Source: Bradyrhizobium diazoefficiens
GTDB taxonomy: Bacteria > Pseudomonadota > Alphaproteobacteria > Rhizobiales > Xanthobacteraceae
DNA length: 64,000 bases
Reading direction: 5' to 3'
Assembly (NCBI RefSeq): GCF_018131185.1
Contig: NZ_JAFCJE010000002.1
Span: forward strand, 434,001 to 498,000
Shown here: piece after piece, positions 16,543 through 24,998 of the stretch
Position numbering within the stretch: the first letter of the stretch is position 1
How the letters are laid out: the number at the start of each line of letters is the position of its first letter
Translations under genes and position numbers: made by a program
The notes under the pieces: generated by a model
Database searches by the model: none
What the model saw: only the letters and a program-made list of their open reading frames with translations
Told to the model about the DNA's origin: nothing

Positions 16543-17766
16543 CTAGTCCGCCGCCCTCGTCACGATCCGGATCTCCGAGGTCAGTGTCCGGTGCACCGGA
16601 CATTTGTCCGCGATTTCCATCAGCTTCTTGCGCTGGTCGGCATCGAGAGCGCCGTCCATCGTGATGTCGCGCTCGATCTGGTCGAGCATGCCCTCGCGCG
16701 TCTCGCACTCCGCGCAGTCCTTGGCGTAGATCTTGGAATGCTTCAGCGCGACGGTCACGCGTTCGAGCGGCAGCGACTTGCGGTCGGCATAGAGCCGCAT
16801 GGTCATGGAGGTGCAGGCCCCCAAGCCTGCGAGCAGGAAATCATAGGGCCCGGGACCGGCGTCCTCGCCGCCGGCGGCGACCGGCTCGTCCGCCACCAGT
16901 CGATGCGGTCCGACGGTGATGATCTGGTTGAACTTGCTTTTCCGGGTCTCCTGCACCACCACCTGGCGCGGCGCCTCGGGCAGATCCATCGCCTTGGCGG
17001 GCTTGGCGGTGTCGATGTAGCGGCTTGCCCAGGCCGCGATCACATCGGCCGCATAGAGCGCATCGGCCGGCTTGGTGAGCAGATGATCGGCATGGTCGAG
17101 CGAGACGAAGCTCTTGGGGTGCCTGGCGGCAACGAAGATCCTGGTCGCATTGTCGATGCCGACGGTGTCATCGACCGGCGAGTGCATCACCAGCAGCGCC
17201 TTGTGCAGACCGGTGATATCCGTCATCAGCGCGTGCTCGGCGATGTCCTCCAGGAATTCGCGCTTGATCCGGAACGGGCGTCCAGCGAGCGACACCTCGA
17301 CCTCGCCCTGCGTGCGGATGTTGTCGAGGTGCTCCTTGAAGAGGCCGGTCACATGCGCCGGGTCGGATGGGGCCGCGATGGTCGCGACGGCCCTGGCTTC
17401 CGGGATATTTTCAGCGGCCGCGAGGATCGCAGCGCCGCCGAGGCTGTGGCCGATCAGGATCGACGGCGCCTTGCGGACACTGCGCAGATGATCGGCGGCG
17501 CGGACCAGATCGGCGACATTCGAAGAAAACGTCGAATTGGCGAAATCGCCTTCGCTCGAGCCGAGTCCGGTGAAGTCGAAGCGCAGCACCGCGATGCCCT
17601 TGGCTGCGAGCGCGACCGCGATGCGCTTGGCCGCCAGCGTGTCCTTGCCGCAGGTAAAGCAATGCGCAAACAGCGCGTAGGTCGCGGGCTCGCCGTCGGG
17701 CAATTCCAGTGCGGCTGAAAGCTGATGACCGCCTTCGCCGGTGAATTGAAAGCGCTCGGTCGGCAT
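16543..17766 (-). CDS. Bifunctional alpha/beta hydrolase - OsmC family protein
   Basis: A 407-residue natural fusion. Residues about 1-255 form an alpha/beta hydrolase with nucleophile Ser108 (GHSLGG). Residues about 270-407 form an OsmC/Ohr-like domain with redox cysteines Cys318 (LGACTSMTM) and Cys389 (DKCPVHRTL). OsmC/Ohr domains reduce organic or fatty-acid hydroperoxides, so the fusion may detoxify peroxidised lipids or release acyl groups. The architecture is known in many proteobacteria. It ends 10 bases from the convergent MocR gene, and the sulfite-oxidase-like gene lies just upstream on the same strand. Confidence 0.92.
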   Translation of the reverse strand: MPTERFQFTGEGGHQLSAALELPDGEPATYALFAHCFTCGKDTLAAKRIAVALAAKGIAVLRFDFTGLGSSEGDFANSTFSSNVADLVRAADHLRSVRKAPSILIGHSLGGAAILAAAENIPEARAVATIAAPSDPAHVTGLFKEHLDNIRTQGEVEVSLAGRPFRIKREFLEDIAEHALMTDITGLHKALLVMHSPVDDTVGIDNATRIFVAARHPKSFVSLDHADHLLTKPADALYAADVIAAWASRYIDTAKPAKAMDLPEAPRQVVVQETRKSKFNQIITVGPHRLVADEPVAAGGEDAGPGPYDFLLAGLGACTSMTMRLYADRKSLPLERVTVALKHSKIYAKDCAECETREGMLDQIERDITMDGALDADQRKKLMEIADKCPVHRTLTSEIRIVTRAAD

Positions 17767-17793
17767 GGGCTTCCCCCGTTCTTGCCTGGAATT

Positions 17794-18456
17794 CTAATCG
17801 TCTGAATAGCGCTGTTCGGCCCAGGGATCACCGCGGTTATGATAGCCGCGGACTTCCCAAAAGCCCGGCGCGTCCTCGGTCAGGAATTCGATGGCCTGGA
17901 GCCATTTGGCGCTCTTCCAGAAATAGAGATGCGGCACGACCAGACGCACGGGGCCGCCGTGCTCCTCCGTCAGCGGCTGGCCGGACCAGCTATGGGCGAG
18001 CAGCGCGTCCTCGGCGGCAAAGTCTTCCAGCGCGAGGTTGGTGGTGTAGCCGTCATGGCAATGCAGTGTGACGAAGCGTGCATCCTCGCGGGGCTGGCAG
18101 GCCGCGAGCAGCTCGCGCGTGGCGAGCCCTTCCCACTCGTTGTCGTAGCGCGACCAGGTGGTGACGCAGTGGATGTCGGAGGTGAACCGGGCCTGCTTCT
18201 GCGCAGCGAACTCCGCAAAGGTCCAGAACACGGGAGTCTCGATCGCACCGTAGACGTCGAGCCGCCAGCGCTCGCGCGACACCGGCGGCACGACCCCGAG
18301 ATCGAGCACGGGCCAGTCCTTGGTGAGGTGCTGGCCGGGCGGCAGTCTTTGTTCCTGCGGCCGGGTGATCTTCCCCGTGAGAAAGCGGCCCTCGCGCGCC
18401 CACTTCTCCTTGGTGCGCGTCAGTTTGCTGTCGGGCGGCTCGTTGTCGTCAGCCAT
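17794..18456 (-). CDS. Sulfite-oxidase-like molybdopterin-dependent oxidoreductase
   Basis: A 220-residue protein covering one oxidoreductase molybdopterin-binding domain (SUOX family, YuiH-like). Cys97 in FTSDIHCVTTWSRYDNEWEG (cited in part) is the expected molybdenum ligand, followed by the WEG and HCHDGYTTNL elements. There is no Tat signal or heme or dimerisation domain, so it is probably cytoplasmic. It lies 27 bases upstream of the hydrolase-OsmC gene and may share its transcript. The physiological substrate is unknown. Confidence 0.88.
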   Translation of the reverse strand: MADDNEPPDSKLTRTKEKWAREGRFLTGKITRPQEQRLPPGQHLTKDWPVLDLGVVPPVSRERWRLDVYGAIETPVFWTFAEFAAQKQARFTSDIHCVTTWSRYDNEWEGLATRELLAACQPREDARFVTLHCHDGYTTNLALEDFAAEDALLAHSWSGQPLTEEHGGPVRLVVPHLYFWKSAKWLQAIEFLTEDAPGFWEVRGYHNRGDPWAEQRYSDD

Positions 18457-18492
18457 GGCCGTCCAGCCTCTCCATACTCGTGTTGGAAAGAC

Positions 18493-19722
18493 CTACATCG
18501 CCTTTCCCAGCAGAAATGGCAACTGGCGCGGGCCTCGTACCGTGCCCTGCGACCAGGTCACGGTGCCTGCCGGATCGAGCGCGAAGTCTGGAATGCGCTT
18601 CAACCATTCCTCCAGCGCAACCTGCATCTCCATGCGCGCCAGGTTGGAACCGACGCAGCGGTGGATGCCGAGGCCGAAGGCGGCGTGACGATTTTCGCGG
18701 CGGTCTATCACGACTTTGTCAGCATCCGGAAACACCTTGGGGTCGCGGTTCGCGGCCGGGAAAGAGAGGAGCACCATGTTGCCCGCCTTGACCGGGCAAC
18801 CCGAGATCGTCGTCTCCTTCACCACCTCGCGGGCCATCGTCACCGGCGAATAGGCGCGGAGCAGCTCCTCTACCGCGGTCGGAATCAGTGCGGGCTCGGC
18901 GAGCAGCCGCTCGCGGTCGGCCGGTGTCTTCGCAAGATGCCAGAGCGAGGAACCGATCGCGCTCCAGGTGGTGTCGATGCCGGCGATCAGAAGCAGGCGC
19001 AGCGAGCCCAGGACGTGCGAGTCTTCGAGCGGGTTGCCTTCCTTGTCCCTGGCGTTCATCAGGTAGGAGATGAGATCGTCGAGATCGTCGGTCGGCTTGT
19101 TCTTGCGCGCCTCGATATGCGCGCTGAAATAGGCGCTCATCTCCTGCACGGCCTGGAGCAGCTTGCTCTCGTCCTTGATGCCGAGTTCGAGGATCATGTG
19201 GATCCAGCGGATGAACAGATCGCTGTCGCTCTCTGGGATGCCCAGCATATGCGCGATGGCTCGAACCGGAATGTATTTGCTGTAGCGTGCTGCGGCGTCG
19301 ACCTTGCCGTCGGCGATGAACCCGTCGATCAGCTCGTTGCAGATCGCGCGCATCCGCGGCTCCAGCTTCTTCATCGCGTCCGGCGTGAACGGCGGCAGCA
19401 GGAGCTGCTTGGCCGGCTTGTGCACGGGCGGATCCGAGGTGATCGGCGGAGCGGCGTTCCTCGCGACCTCTGGACGAACGTCGCGGACGATGATGCGGCG
19501 TGAGGAGAAATGCTCGGTGTCGTTGGCGATCTCGCGCACGGCTTCATAGGTCGTCGGCATGTAGCAGCCGAGGAAGCGGTCGGTGTGCACGACGGGGCTT
19601 GCGGCGCGCAGTTCATCCCAGATCGGGAACGGATCTTCCGTCCATTGCGGGTCGGTGTGGTCGAAATCGTTGACCCAGTCGGTGACCGGCGGATGGGCGA
19701 CAGGCTGGCTGACGTCGGACAT
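18493..19722 (-). CDS. Cytochrome P450
   Basis: A 409-residue soluble bacterial P450. Visible motifs are the I-helix AGIDTTWSAIG (about 247-257, with Asp in place of the commoner Glu), ExxR at Glu286-Arg289, and the heme-thiolate loop FGLGIHRCVG with Cys356. The Met at 19722 is preferred because GAGGATTCC precedes it; a start 15 codons upstream is possible. It is followed upstream (5' side) by a small ferredoxin on the same strand, its probable electron donor. Substrate unknown; CYP class I systems of this type hydroxylate terpenoids, aromatics or fatty acids. Confidence 0.94.
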   Translation of the reverse strand: MSDVSQPVAHPPVTDWVNDFDHTDPQWTEDPFPIWDELRAASPVVHTDRFLGCYMPTTYEAVREIANDTEHFSSRRIIVRDVRPEVARNAAPPITSDPPVHKPAKQLLLPPFTPDAMKKLEPRMRAICNELIDGFIADGKVDAAARYSKYIPVRAIAHMLGIPESDSDLFIRWIHMILELGIKDESKLLQAVQEMSAYFSAHIEARKNKPTDDLDDLISYLMNARDKEGNPLEDSHVLGSLRLLLIAGIDTTWSAIGSSLWHLAKTPADRERLLAEPALIPTAVEELLRAYSPVTMAREVVKETTISGCPVKAGNMVLLSFPAANRDPKVFPDADKVVIDRRENRHAAFGLGIHRCVGSNLARMEMQVALEEWLKRIPDFALDPAGTVTWSQGTVRGPRQLPFLLGKAM

Positions 19723-19779
19723 GTCGGGGAATCCTCGGGCTGGTGTTCGGATCGGGCACGCGGGCACAGGGAGCCCGCG

Positions 19780-19989
19780 CTACTCCTCGGTCACGTCGAT
19801 TGCGATTTCCGGGCAATTGGATTTGGCGAGCCAGGCCTTGTCTTCAAGGCCCGGCGGGACAATGCCGTCGCCGGCTTCGTGCGCATTGCCGTATTCGTCG
19901 AGTTCGAACAGCTCGGGCGCGAGCGCCTTACAGCGGGCGTGGCCCTGGCATTTGTCGGGATCGACGTGAACCCTCAATCGCTCTGTCAT
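19780..19989 (-). CDS. P450-associated ferredoxin (CxxHxxC type)
   Basis: A 69-residue acidic ferredoxin. Cluster ligands are Cys14, Cys20 and Cys59-Pro60. The usual second cysteine is replaced by His17 (CQGHARC), giving the CxxHxxC pattern found in 3Fe-4S or alternative 4Fe-4S ferredoxins that serve P450s. It is the first gene of a two-gene unit, 57 bases upstream of the P450. No ferredoxin reductase is nearby, so reducing power must come from elsewhere. Confidence 0.93.
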   Translation of the reverse strand: MTERLRVHVDPDKCQGHARCKALAPELFELDEYGNAHEAGDGIVPPGLEDKAWLAKSNCPEIAIDVTEE

Positions 19990-20075
19990 GGCGGCTTCCT
20001 CGGTCGTATGCGCGCTGCTGGAAGGCGGCGCGTTCCTCTTGACGACATTGTCGCGGCATTTGCCGCTTGTTCTAA

Positions 20076-20090
20076 GTTATATGCTATTAC
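20076..20090. promoter_or_regulatory. Imperfect dyad between ferredoxin-P450 and TetR genes
   Basis: GTTATA (20076-20081) and TATTAC (20085-20090) match in five of six positions around a TGC spacer. They lie in an AT-rich patch of the divergent 153-base promoter gap. This is a candidate TetR operator on position alone. Confidence 0.3.
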
Positions 20091-20142
20091 ATTCGCGACA
20101 GGCTTCCCCTGTCAAGCGCAAACTTATAGGCTTGCCTTCGAC

Positions 20143-20790
20143 ATGCGCTCCCAACTCGCTCGCAAGCCCGAGAACACCTACCATCATGGCGATCTCCGTG
20201 ACGCACTGATCAAGGCCGCGCTGCGCGAGGCGGAGCACGGTGGCGCCGAGGCGATCAGCATCAAGGCGCTGGCCAAGCAACTCGGCGTCTCTCAGCCGGC
20301 GCCGTATCGGCACTTCGCCGACCGCGAGGCCCTGCTTGCAGCGGTGACGGCGGAGGCGTTCCGGCAGCTCAGCGCGATCCTGCGCGAGGCGATGACTGGT
20401 ACGTCGAAGCAATCAAAGCTGTCGCGACTGGCGCAGGTCACCCTCGATTTCGGTCTGCGCCGCAATGGCATCTACCGTCTGATGTTCGCATCGCGCACCG
20501 TCTCATGCGCAGCCAAGGGCAGCGAGCTGCACGAGGCCACGCGCGAGACTTTTTCGCTCGTGATCGAAGCCCTCGAAGCGCCTGCCGTCGGCTATTTGCG
20601 CGAGCGGCAAGCGCTCAAGATCTGGGCGGCGTTGCACGGCGTGGTGATGCTGGCAGAGCAGGGCCTGTTCACCGGCGAGGCCGCCCATGCCACGCGCGAG
20701 GAATTGGTCGAGGATTTCGTCAACGAGACCAAGGCCGCGCTCGCGGCGGCGATCAAGGACGCACGCCGTCAGAAGAAGACCGGCGCTTAA
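20143..20790 (+). CDS. TetR/AcrR-family transcriptional regulator
   Basis: A 215-residue regulator. The N-terminal HTH spans about residues 20-60 (YHHGDLRDALIKAALREAE, ISIKALAKQLGVSQPAPYRHFADRE). The YHHGDL opening plus the C-terminal TetR_C33-like region put it in a common TetR branch. It is divergent from the ferredoxin-P450 pair and probably controls it. The ATG at 20143 fits the family's N-terminus; a long open frame upstream is antisense to the P450 and is not part of the gene. The last 4 bases overlap the convergent racemase-family gene. Confidence 0.92.
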   Translation: MRSQLARKPENTYHHGDLRDALIKAALREAEHGGAEAISIKALAKQLGVSQPAPYRHFADREALLAAVTAEAFRQLSAILREAMTGTSKQSKLSRLAQVTLDFGLRRNGIYRLMFASRTVSCAAKGSELHEATRETFSLVIEALEAPAVGYLRERQALKIWAALHGVVMLAEQGLFTGEAAHATREELVEDFVNETKAALAAAIKDARRQKKTGA

Positions 20791-21437
20791 GCCTTTGCTT
20801 TCAGTAGTCTCATCAGCTTGTCGACCGCGCTGTCAGGCGTCGTCACGACGGGGCGGCCGGTGGCCTCCGCAACCAACGGTGCCGTCGCTGCGATGCTGAA
20901 CTGCGCCAGCGCGACCACGTCGCAATCGCACAGGTCCTTTGACGCCTCGACGACCAGCCGGTCGTGTGTGGCACGGTCGCCGTGGTCGAGCGCCGCCAGC
21001 GCGCCCTCGGCAAGCTTTGGCACGATCTGGACGGTCGTCGGAAACTCCGGGGGCATCGAGATTAGCGTCGGCGGGAAGGTCGAAAGCAGGCCGATGCGCT
21101 TGCCCATCGTCACTGCACGCTCGATCATCGCCTCGTTGGGCTTGAGCACCGGCATCTGCGCATGTGCTCGCGCGACGGCCTCGATGCAGGGGCCGAAGGC
21201 CGAGCAGGTGAACAGAATCCCGTTCGCTCCGGTCGTCGCCGCGTAATTGCCGAGCGCCAGGAAGCGCTCGGTCATGGTGTCGTTGAGCGCTCCGTCGCGC
21301 GCCAGGTCCGCCGACAGGCTGTCGTCGAGCAGGTTCATCAGCCGCGCCTCCGGCCACGCCTTCGCAAAAGCCGCTTCGATCGGGGCGATGGAGTGCTTGA
21401 GGGCGTGGATGAGGGCGATGCGAGGGGGCGTCGTCAT
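20787..21437 (-). CDS. Aspartate/glutamate/hydantoin racemase superfamily protein (single catalytic Cys)
   Basis: A 216-residue protein of the Asp/Glu racemase fold. The first catalytic Cys is present in LFTCSAFGPC (Cys78). The second conserved position reads VVALAQFSIA with no cysteine, as in decarboxylase-type members such as arylmalonate decarboxylase, so racemase activity is doubtful. It ends the minus-strand run with the amidase, 10 bases downstream of it. Its role with the amidase (processing of an amide or a small diacid) is an inference. Confidence 0.8.
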   Translation of the reverse strand: MTTPPRIALIHALKHSIAPIEAAFAKAWPEARLMNLLDDSLSADLARDGALNDTMTERFLALGNYAATTGANGILFTCSAFGPCIEAVARAHAQMPVLKPNEAMIERAVTMGKRIGLLSTFPPTLISMPPEFPTTVQIVPKLAEGALAALDHGDRATHDRLVVEASKDLCDCDVVALAQFSIAATAPLVAEATGRPVVTTPDSAVDKLMRLLKAKA

Positions 21438-21447
21438 TGGAGAGATG

Positions 21448-22866
21448 TCAGTTCTTCACCTTCGGATCAATCGGCGTCGTGCTACGCAGGCCCAATATAT
21501 CCTCCAGCACCTTCGCGCCCGCGAGCACGTCGGCGTCGCTTCGCGGTGCGCCGACGACCTGCACGCCGACCGGCAGGCCGGACGTCGTGAAGCCGCACGG
21601 CAGCGACAGCGAGGGGCAGCAGGCCAGTGTGATGGCGTAGACGATGCCGAGCCATTCGACGTAATTGTCGAACGTCTTGCCGGCGCATTCGGCGACATAG
21701 CGGTGCTCGATCGGGAAGGGCGGCACGATTGTGGTGGGTGTCAGCAGCAGATCATAGGTTTTGAAGAACTCGACCGTCCGCGCGGTCATGCCGACGCGCT
21801 GGGCCTCGGCGCGCGCGAGCTGCTCCACGGTGAGCTTGAGGCCTTCCTCGATGTTCCAGATCACCTCGGGCTTGAGCAGCTCGCGCTTGGTGCGCAGCAG
21901 CTCCGCCTTGCTGATCGCGAAATCGAAGGCGCGCAGCACGTGGAAGCACTCATGCGCCTCGCGCCAGTCCGGATGCGCTTCCTCGACGATGACACCGGCC
22001 TCGGCAAAGCGTTCCGCCGCCTTCCGCGTGATCGCCTTCACCTCGGGATCGACGGGGGTGATGCCGAGGTCAGGTGAATAGGCGATGCGCTTCGGTTTCT
22101 TGGCGGATCGTGCGGATGTCAGGAACGAGGTCGCGGGCGCCGGCAGCGACAGCGGATCGTCGGCATAATCGCCGCTCATGGCATCGAGCAGCAGCGCGAG
22201 ATCCTCGACATTGCGTGCCATCGGGCCCTGCACGCCGAGGTTGCGATCGATCGCTACTTTCGGCGTATGCGCGACGCGGCCGATGCTCGGGCGCATGCCG
22301 ACGATGCCGCAGAAGGCTGCGGGGCTCCGCAAGGATCCGCCCATGTCCGAGCCCTGCGCGAGCCAGGCCATGCCGGTGGCCAGCGCCACCGCGGCGCCGC
22401 CGGAGGAGCCTGCCGCGGATTTCGTCGTGTCCCAGGGATTGAGCGTTGCGCCGAACACCTCGTTGAAGGTGTTGGCGCCGGCGCCGAATTCCGGCGTGTT
22501 GGATTTTGCGTAGACGACCCCGCCATTGGCCTCGAGGTTCTCGACCATCAGGTCGGACTTGGCGGGGATGTTGTCTTTGAAGATCGGCGAGCCCTGTGTG
22601 TTTAGGACGCCCGCAACGTCGGTCAGATCCTTGATCGGCACCGGCAGGCCCGCGAGCAGCCCGCGCGCTCCGGCGGGTTTGCGCATCAAGGCCTTGGCGC
22701 TGTCCCGCGCGCGATCGAAACACAGTGTCGGCAGCGCATTGACCTTGCCGTCGACTTCACCGATGCGCTTCTCCAGCACATCCAGGAGCTCGAGCGGCGA
22801 GACATCGCCAGACCGCAGCTTGTCGACGACGGTGCATGCGGTTTCGCGGATCAGGTCTTGAGACAA
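21448..22866 (-). CDS. Amidase (amidase-signature family)
   Basis: A 472-residue enzyme with the complete Ser-cisSer-Lys triad: Lys79 (GLPVPIKD), Ser154 (AAGSSGGAAV) and Ser178 (GSDMGGSLRSPA). It hydrolyses a carboxamide to acid plus ammonia. Length and the Gly-Ser-rich signature are fully typical, and no signal peptide is seen, so it is cytoplasmic. It is followed 10 bases later by the racemase-family gene, forming a likely operon. The substrate cannot be read from the sequence; GatA is unlikely because gatB/C are absent and the C-terminal half differs. Confidence 0.92.
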   Translation of the reverse strand: MSQDLIRETACTVVDKLRSGDVSPLELLDVLEKRIGEVDGKVNALPTLCFDRARDSAKALMRKPAGARGLLAGLPVPIKDLTDVAGVLNTQGSPIFKDNIPAKSDLMVENLEANGGVVYAKSNTPEFGAGANTFNEVFGATLNPWDTTKSAAGSSGGAAVALATGMAWLAQGSDMGGSLRSPAAFCGIVGMRPSIGRVAHTPKVAIDRNLGVQGPMARNVEDLALLLDAMSGDYADDPLSLPAPATSFLTSARSAKKPKRIAYSPDLGITPVDPEVKAITRKAAERFAEAGVIVEEAHPDWREAHECFHVLRAFDFAISKAELLRTKRELLKPEVIWNIEEGLKLTVEQLARAEAQRVGMTARTVEFFKTYDLLLTPTTIVPPFPIEHRYVAECAGKTFDNYVEWLGIVYAITLACCPSLSLPCGFTTSGLPVGVQVVGAPRSDADVLAGAKVLEDILGLRSTTPIDPKVKN

Positions 22867-22892
22867 TTATTTCACTCCTGTGCTCATTGTGT

Positions 22893-22973
22893 CGTCATTG
22901 CGAGCGCAGCGAAGCAATCCAGCCTGCCGACCCGGACACATTGCCGAATTGCTTCGCTACGCTCGCAATGACG
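22893..22973. repeat. Intergenic inverted-repeat element (CGTCATTGCGAGCG type)
   Basis: Arms at about 22893-22918 and 22948-22973 match as CGTCATTGCGAGCG...AGCGAAGCAAT and its complement with one or two mismatches. The same family recurs at 58239-58324. It sits between the SDR stop and the amidase start on the minus strand. Confidence 0.85.
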
Positions 22974-22978
22974 GAAAA

Positions 22979-23755
22979 CTAACCCCACCCGGCGCTGATG
23001 CCGCCGTCCATCGTATAGATCACGCCCGACGTATAGCCCGCGCGGTCCGAGGCCAGGAACGCCATGAGGTCGCCGATCTCGCGCGCATGTGCAGGGCGGC
23101 CGAGCGGCAGGCTCTTCTGGAATTCCTTGTAGCGGCTCTCGTCGCCGAACTGGTGCTTGGCCCGCGTCTTCAGCAGCGTGACGTGGCGATCGGTGCCGAC
23201 GGGCCCCGGATTGATGCCGACCACGCGGATGTTGTCGGCGAGGCTTTTGCCGCCGAGCGCGCGGGTGAAGGCCATCAGCGCGGCATTGCCGGCGCTGCCG
23301 CAGATGTAATTGGCGTCGAACTTCTCGCCGGCAGCCCCGATGTCGTTGACGATGACGCCGCCGCCTTTGGCCTTCATCTGCGCGTAGATCTGCCGCGTGA
23401 GGTTGATATAGCCAAACACTTTCAATTCCCAGGCGTGGCGCCAGGTCGCCTCGTCGATCTTGTCGATCGAGCCGCCGGGGATGTCGCCGGCATTGTTGAC
23501 GAGCACGTCGATGTCGGCGGCTTCTTTCGCCAGCCGCGCCACGTCCTCGGCCTTGCGTAGATCGACGATGCTCGTTGCGGCATCGATCTGGTGCGCCGAG
23601 CGTAAGCGCTCGGCCAGCGCCTTGAGCTGATCGCCGCTGCGGGCGGCGAGCAGGAGATGCGCGCCTTCCTCGGCAAATGCTTCGGCCGCGGCAGCGCCGA
23701 TGCCCTTCGACGCGCCCGTGATCAGGACGCGCTTGCCACGCAGATGCAGATCCAT
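22979..23755 (-). CDS. Short-chain dehydrogenase/reductase-like protein lacking the YxxxK lysine
   Basis: A 258-residue Rossmann-fold protein with the cofactor motif TGASKGIG (13-20) and NNAG (87-90). At the active site the sequence is NYICGSAGNAAL: Tyr150 is present, but the lysine four residues later is Ser154, and the catalytic serine region reads VNDIGAAG. It therefore departs from classical SDR chemistry and may be a weak or non-reducing member. It is divergent from the tartrate dehydrogenase gene across an inverted-repeat operator candidate. The C-terminal YTMDGGISAGWG is SDR-typical. Confidence 0.85.
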   Translation of the reverse strand: MDLHLRGKRVLITGASKGIGAAAAEAFAEEGAHLLLAARSGDQLKALAERLRSAHQIDAATSIVDLRKAEDVARLAKEAADIDVLVNNAGDIPGGSIDKIDEATWRHAWELKVFGYINLTRQIYAQMKAKGGGVIVNDIGAAGEKFDANYICGSAGNAALMAFTRALGGKSLADNIRVVGINPGPVGTDRHVTLLKTRAKHQFGDESRYKEFQKSLPLGRPAHAREIGDLMAFLASDRAGYTSGVIYTMDGGISAGWG

Positions 23756-23821
23756 GAGGGTACTCTCGGAATGGGAACAGGATCAAACCAGTAGGCGCAT
23801 GGCCGCGCCACGGTCAACATT

Positions 23822-23866
23822 GCAGTGCAGCGTTGCACTGCCGACGCGTTTGGTCCATTGCAGTGC
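23822..23866. promoter_or_regulatory. Inverted repeat with third half-site before tartrate dehydrogenase
   Basis: GCAGTGCA (23822-23829) and TGCACTGC (23834-23841) form a perfect 8-bp inverted repeat with a GCGT spacer. GCAGTGC occurs again at 23860-23866. The cluster lies in the divergent gap between the SDR and tartrate dehydrogenase genes, 45-90 bases before the latter's ATG, a likely operator for an unlinked regulator. Confidence 0.5.
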
Positions 23867-23910
23867 GATCAGAAAGGCGGCGGCTGCCGGACCAAAAAGG
23901 GACGTTCTCG

Positions 23911-24984
23911 ATGAGCAAGAAACAATACCGGATCGCGGTCATTCCCGGCGACGGCATCGGCAAGGAAGTCATGCCCGAGGGCCTGCGCGTCATGGAAGCC
24001 GCGGCGAAGAAGCACGGCGTTGCCCTGCATTTCGACCATTTCGACTTCTCGTCATGGGACTATTACGAGAAGCACGGCCAGATGATGCCGGATGACTGGA
24101 AGGAGAAGATCGGCAAGCACGATGCGATCTATTTCGGCGCGGTCGGCTGGCCGGCCAAGATTCCGGACCACGTCTCGCTGTGGGGCTCGCTGATCAAGTT
24201 TCGCCGCGAGTTCGACCAATATGTGAATTTGCGCCCGGTGCGGCTGATGCCCGGCGTGCCGTCGCCGCTGGCCGGCCGCAAGCCCGGCGATATCGATTTC
24301 TGGGTGGTGCGCGAGAACACCGAAGGCGAATATTCCTCCGTCGGCGGCCGCATGTTCCCCGACACCGACCGCGAGTTCGTGACGCAGCAGACGGTGATGA
24401 CCCGCACCGGTGTCGACCGCATCCTGAAGTTCGCCTTCGAGCTCGCACAGTCGCGGCCGAAGAAGCACCTGACCTCGGCGACCAAGTCCAACGGCATCTC
24501 CATCACCATGCCCTATTGGGACGAGCGCGTGGAGGCGATGGCCAAGAAGTTTCCCGGCGTGAAGTGGGACAAGTACCACATCGACATCCTGACCGCGAAC
24601 TTCGTGCTGCATCCCGACTGGTTCGACGTCGTCGTCGGCTCCAACCTGTTCGGCGACATCCTGTCCGACCTCGGCCCGGCCTGCACCGGCACGATCGGCA
24701 TCGCGCCGTCAGGCAACATCAATCCCGAAGGCGATTTCCCCTCGGTGTTCGAGCCGGTGCACGGCTCGGCGCCCGATATCGCCGGGCAGGGCATCGCCAA
24801 CCCGATCGGCATGATCTGGTCGGGCGCGATGATGCTGGAGCATCTCGGCCAAAAGGAAGCCGGCCGTTCGATCGTGGAGGCGATCGAGCGCACGCTCGCC
24901 GAACGCACGCTGCGGACGAAGGACCTCGGCGGCAACGCCGACACGACGGCTTGCGGCAAGGCTGTTGCGGACATGGTGGATTGA
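23911..24984 (+). CDS. ttuC: Tartrate dehydrogenase / D-malate dehydrogenase (decarboxylating)
   Basis: A 357-residue beta-decarboxylating dehydrogenase of the isocitrate/isopropylmalate/tartrate family. Seen: IPGDGIGKEV (11-20), substrate Arg region KFRREFDQYVNLRPVR (97-111), WVVRENTEGEYSSVGG (131-146), the active-site Lys192 (SATKSNG), and the metal-binding Asp249 and Asp253 in SNLFGDILSDLG. NTEGEYSSVGGR and the overall length favour tartrate/D-malate dehydrogenase over LeuB or Icd. It oxidises tartrate, D-malate or related C4 acids with NAD. The ATG follows AAGGGACG. It fits the C4-acid theme of the surrounding island. Confidence 0.9.
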   Translation: MSKKQYRIAVIPGDGIGKEVMPEGLRVMEAAAKKHGVALHFDHFDFSSWDYYEKHGQMMPDDWKEKIGKHDAIYFGAVGWPAKIPDHVSLWGSLIKFRREFDQYVNLRPVRLMPGVPSPLAGRKPGDIDFWVVRENTEGEYSSVGGRMFPDTDREFVTQQTVMTRTGVDRILKFAFELAQSRPKKHLTSATKSNGISITMPYWDERVEAMAKKFPGVKWDKYHIDILTANFVLHPDWFDVVVGSNLFGDILSDLGPACTGTIGIAPSGNINPEGDFPSVFEPVHGSAPDIAGQGIANPIGMIWSGAMMLEHLGQKEAGRSIVEAIERTLAERTLRTKDLGGNADTTACGKAVADMVD

Positions 24985-24998
24985 GGCTGGGCGTTCTT

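Noticed and set aside
17839..19503. Long plus-strand open frame of about 550 codons
   Set aside because: It is antisense to the sulfite-oxidase-like and P450 genes, which carry full motifs; the frame is the usual GC-rich mirror and has no recognisable domain.
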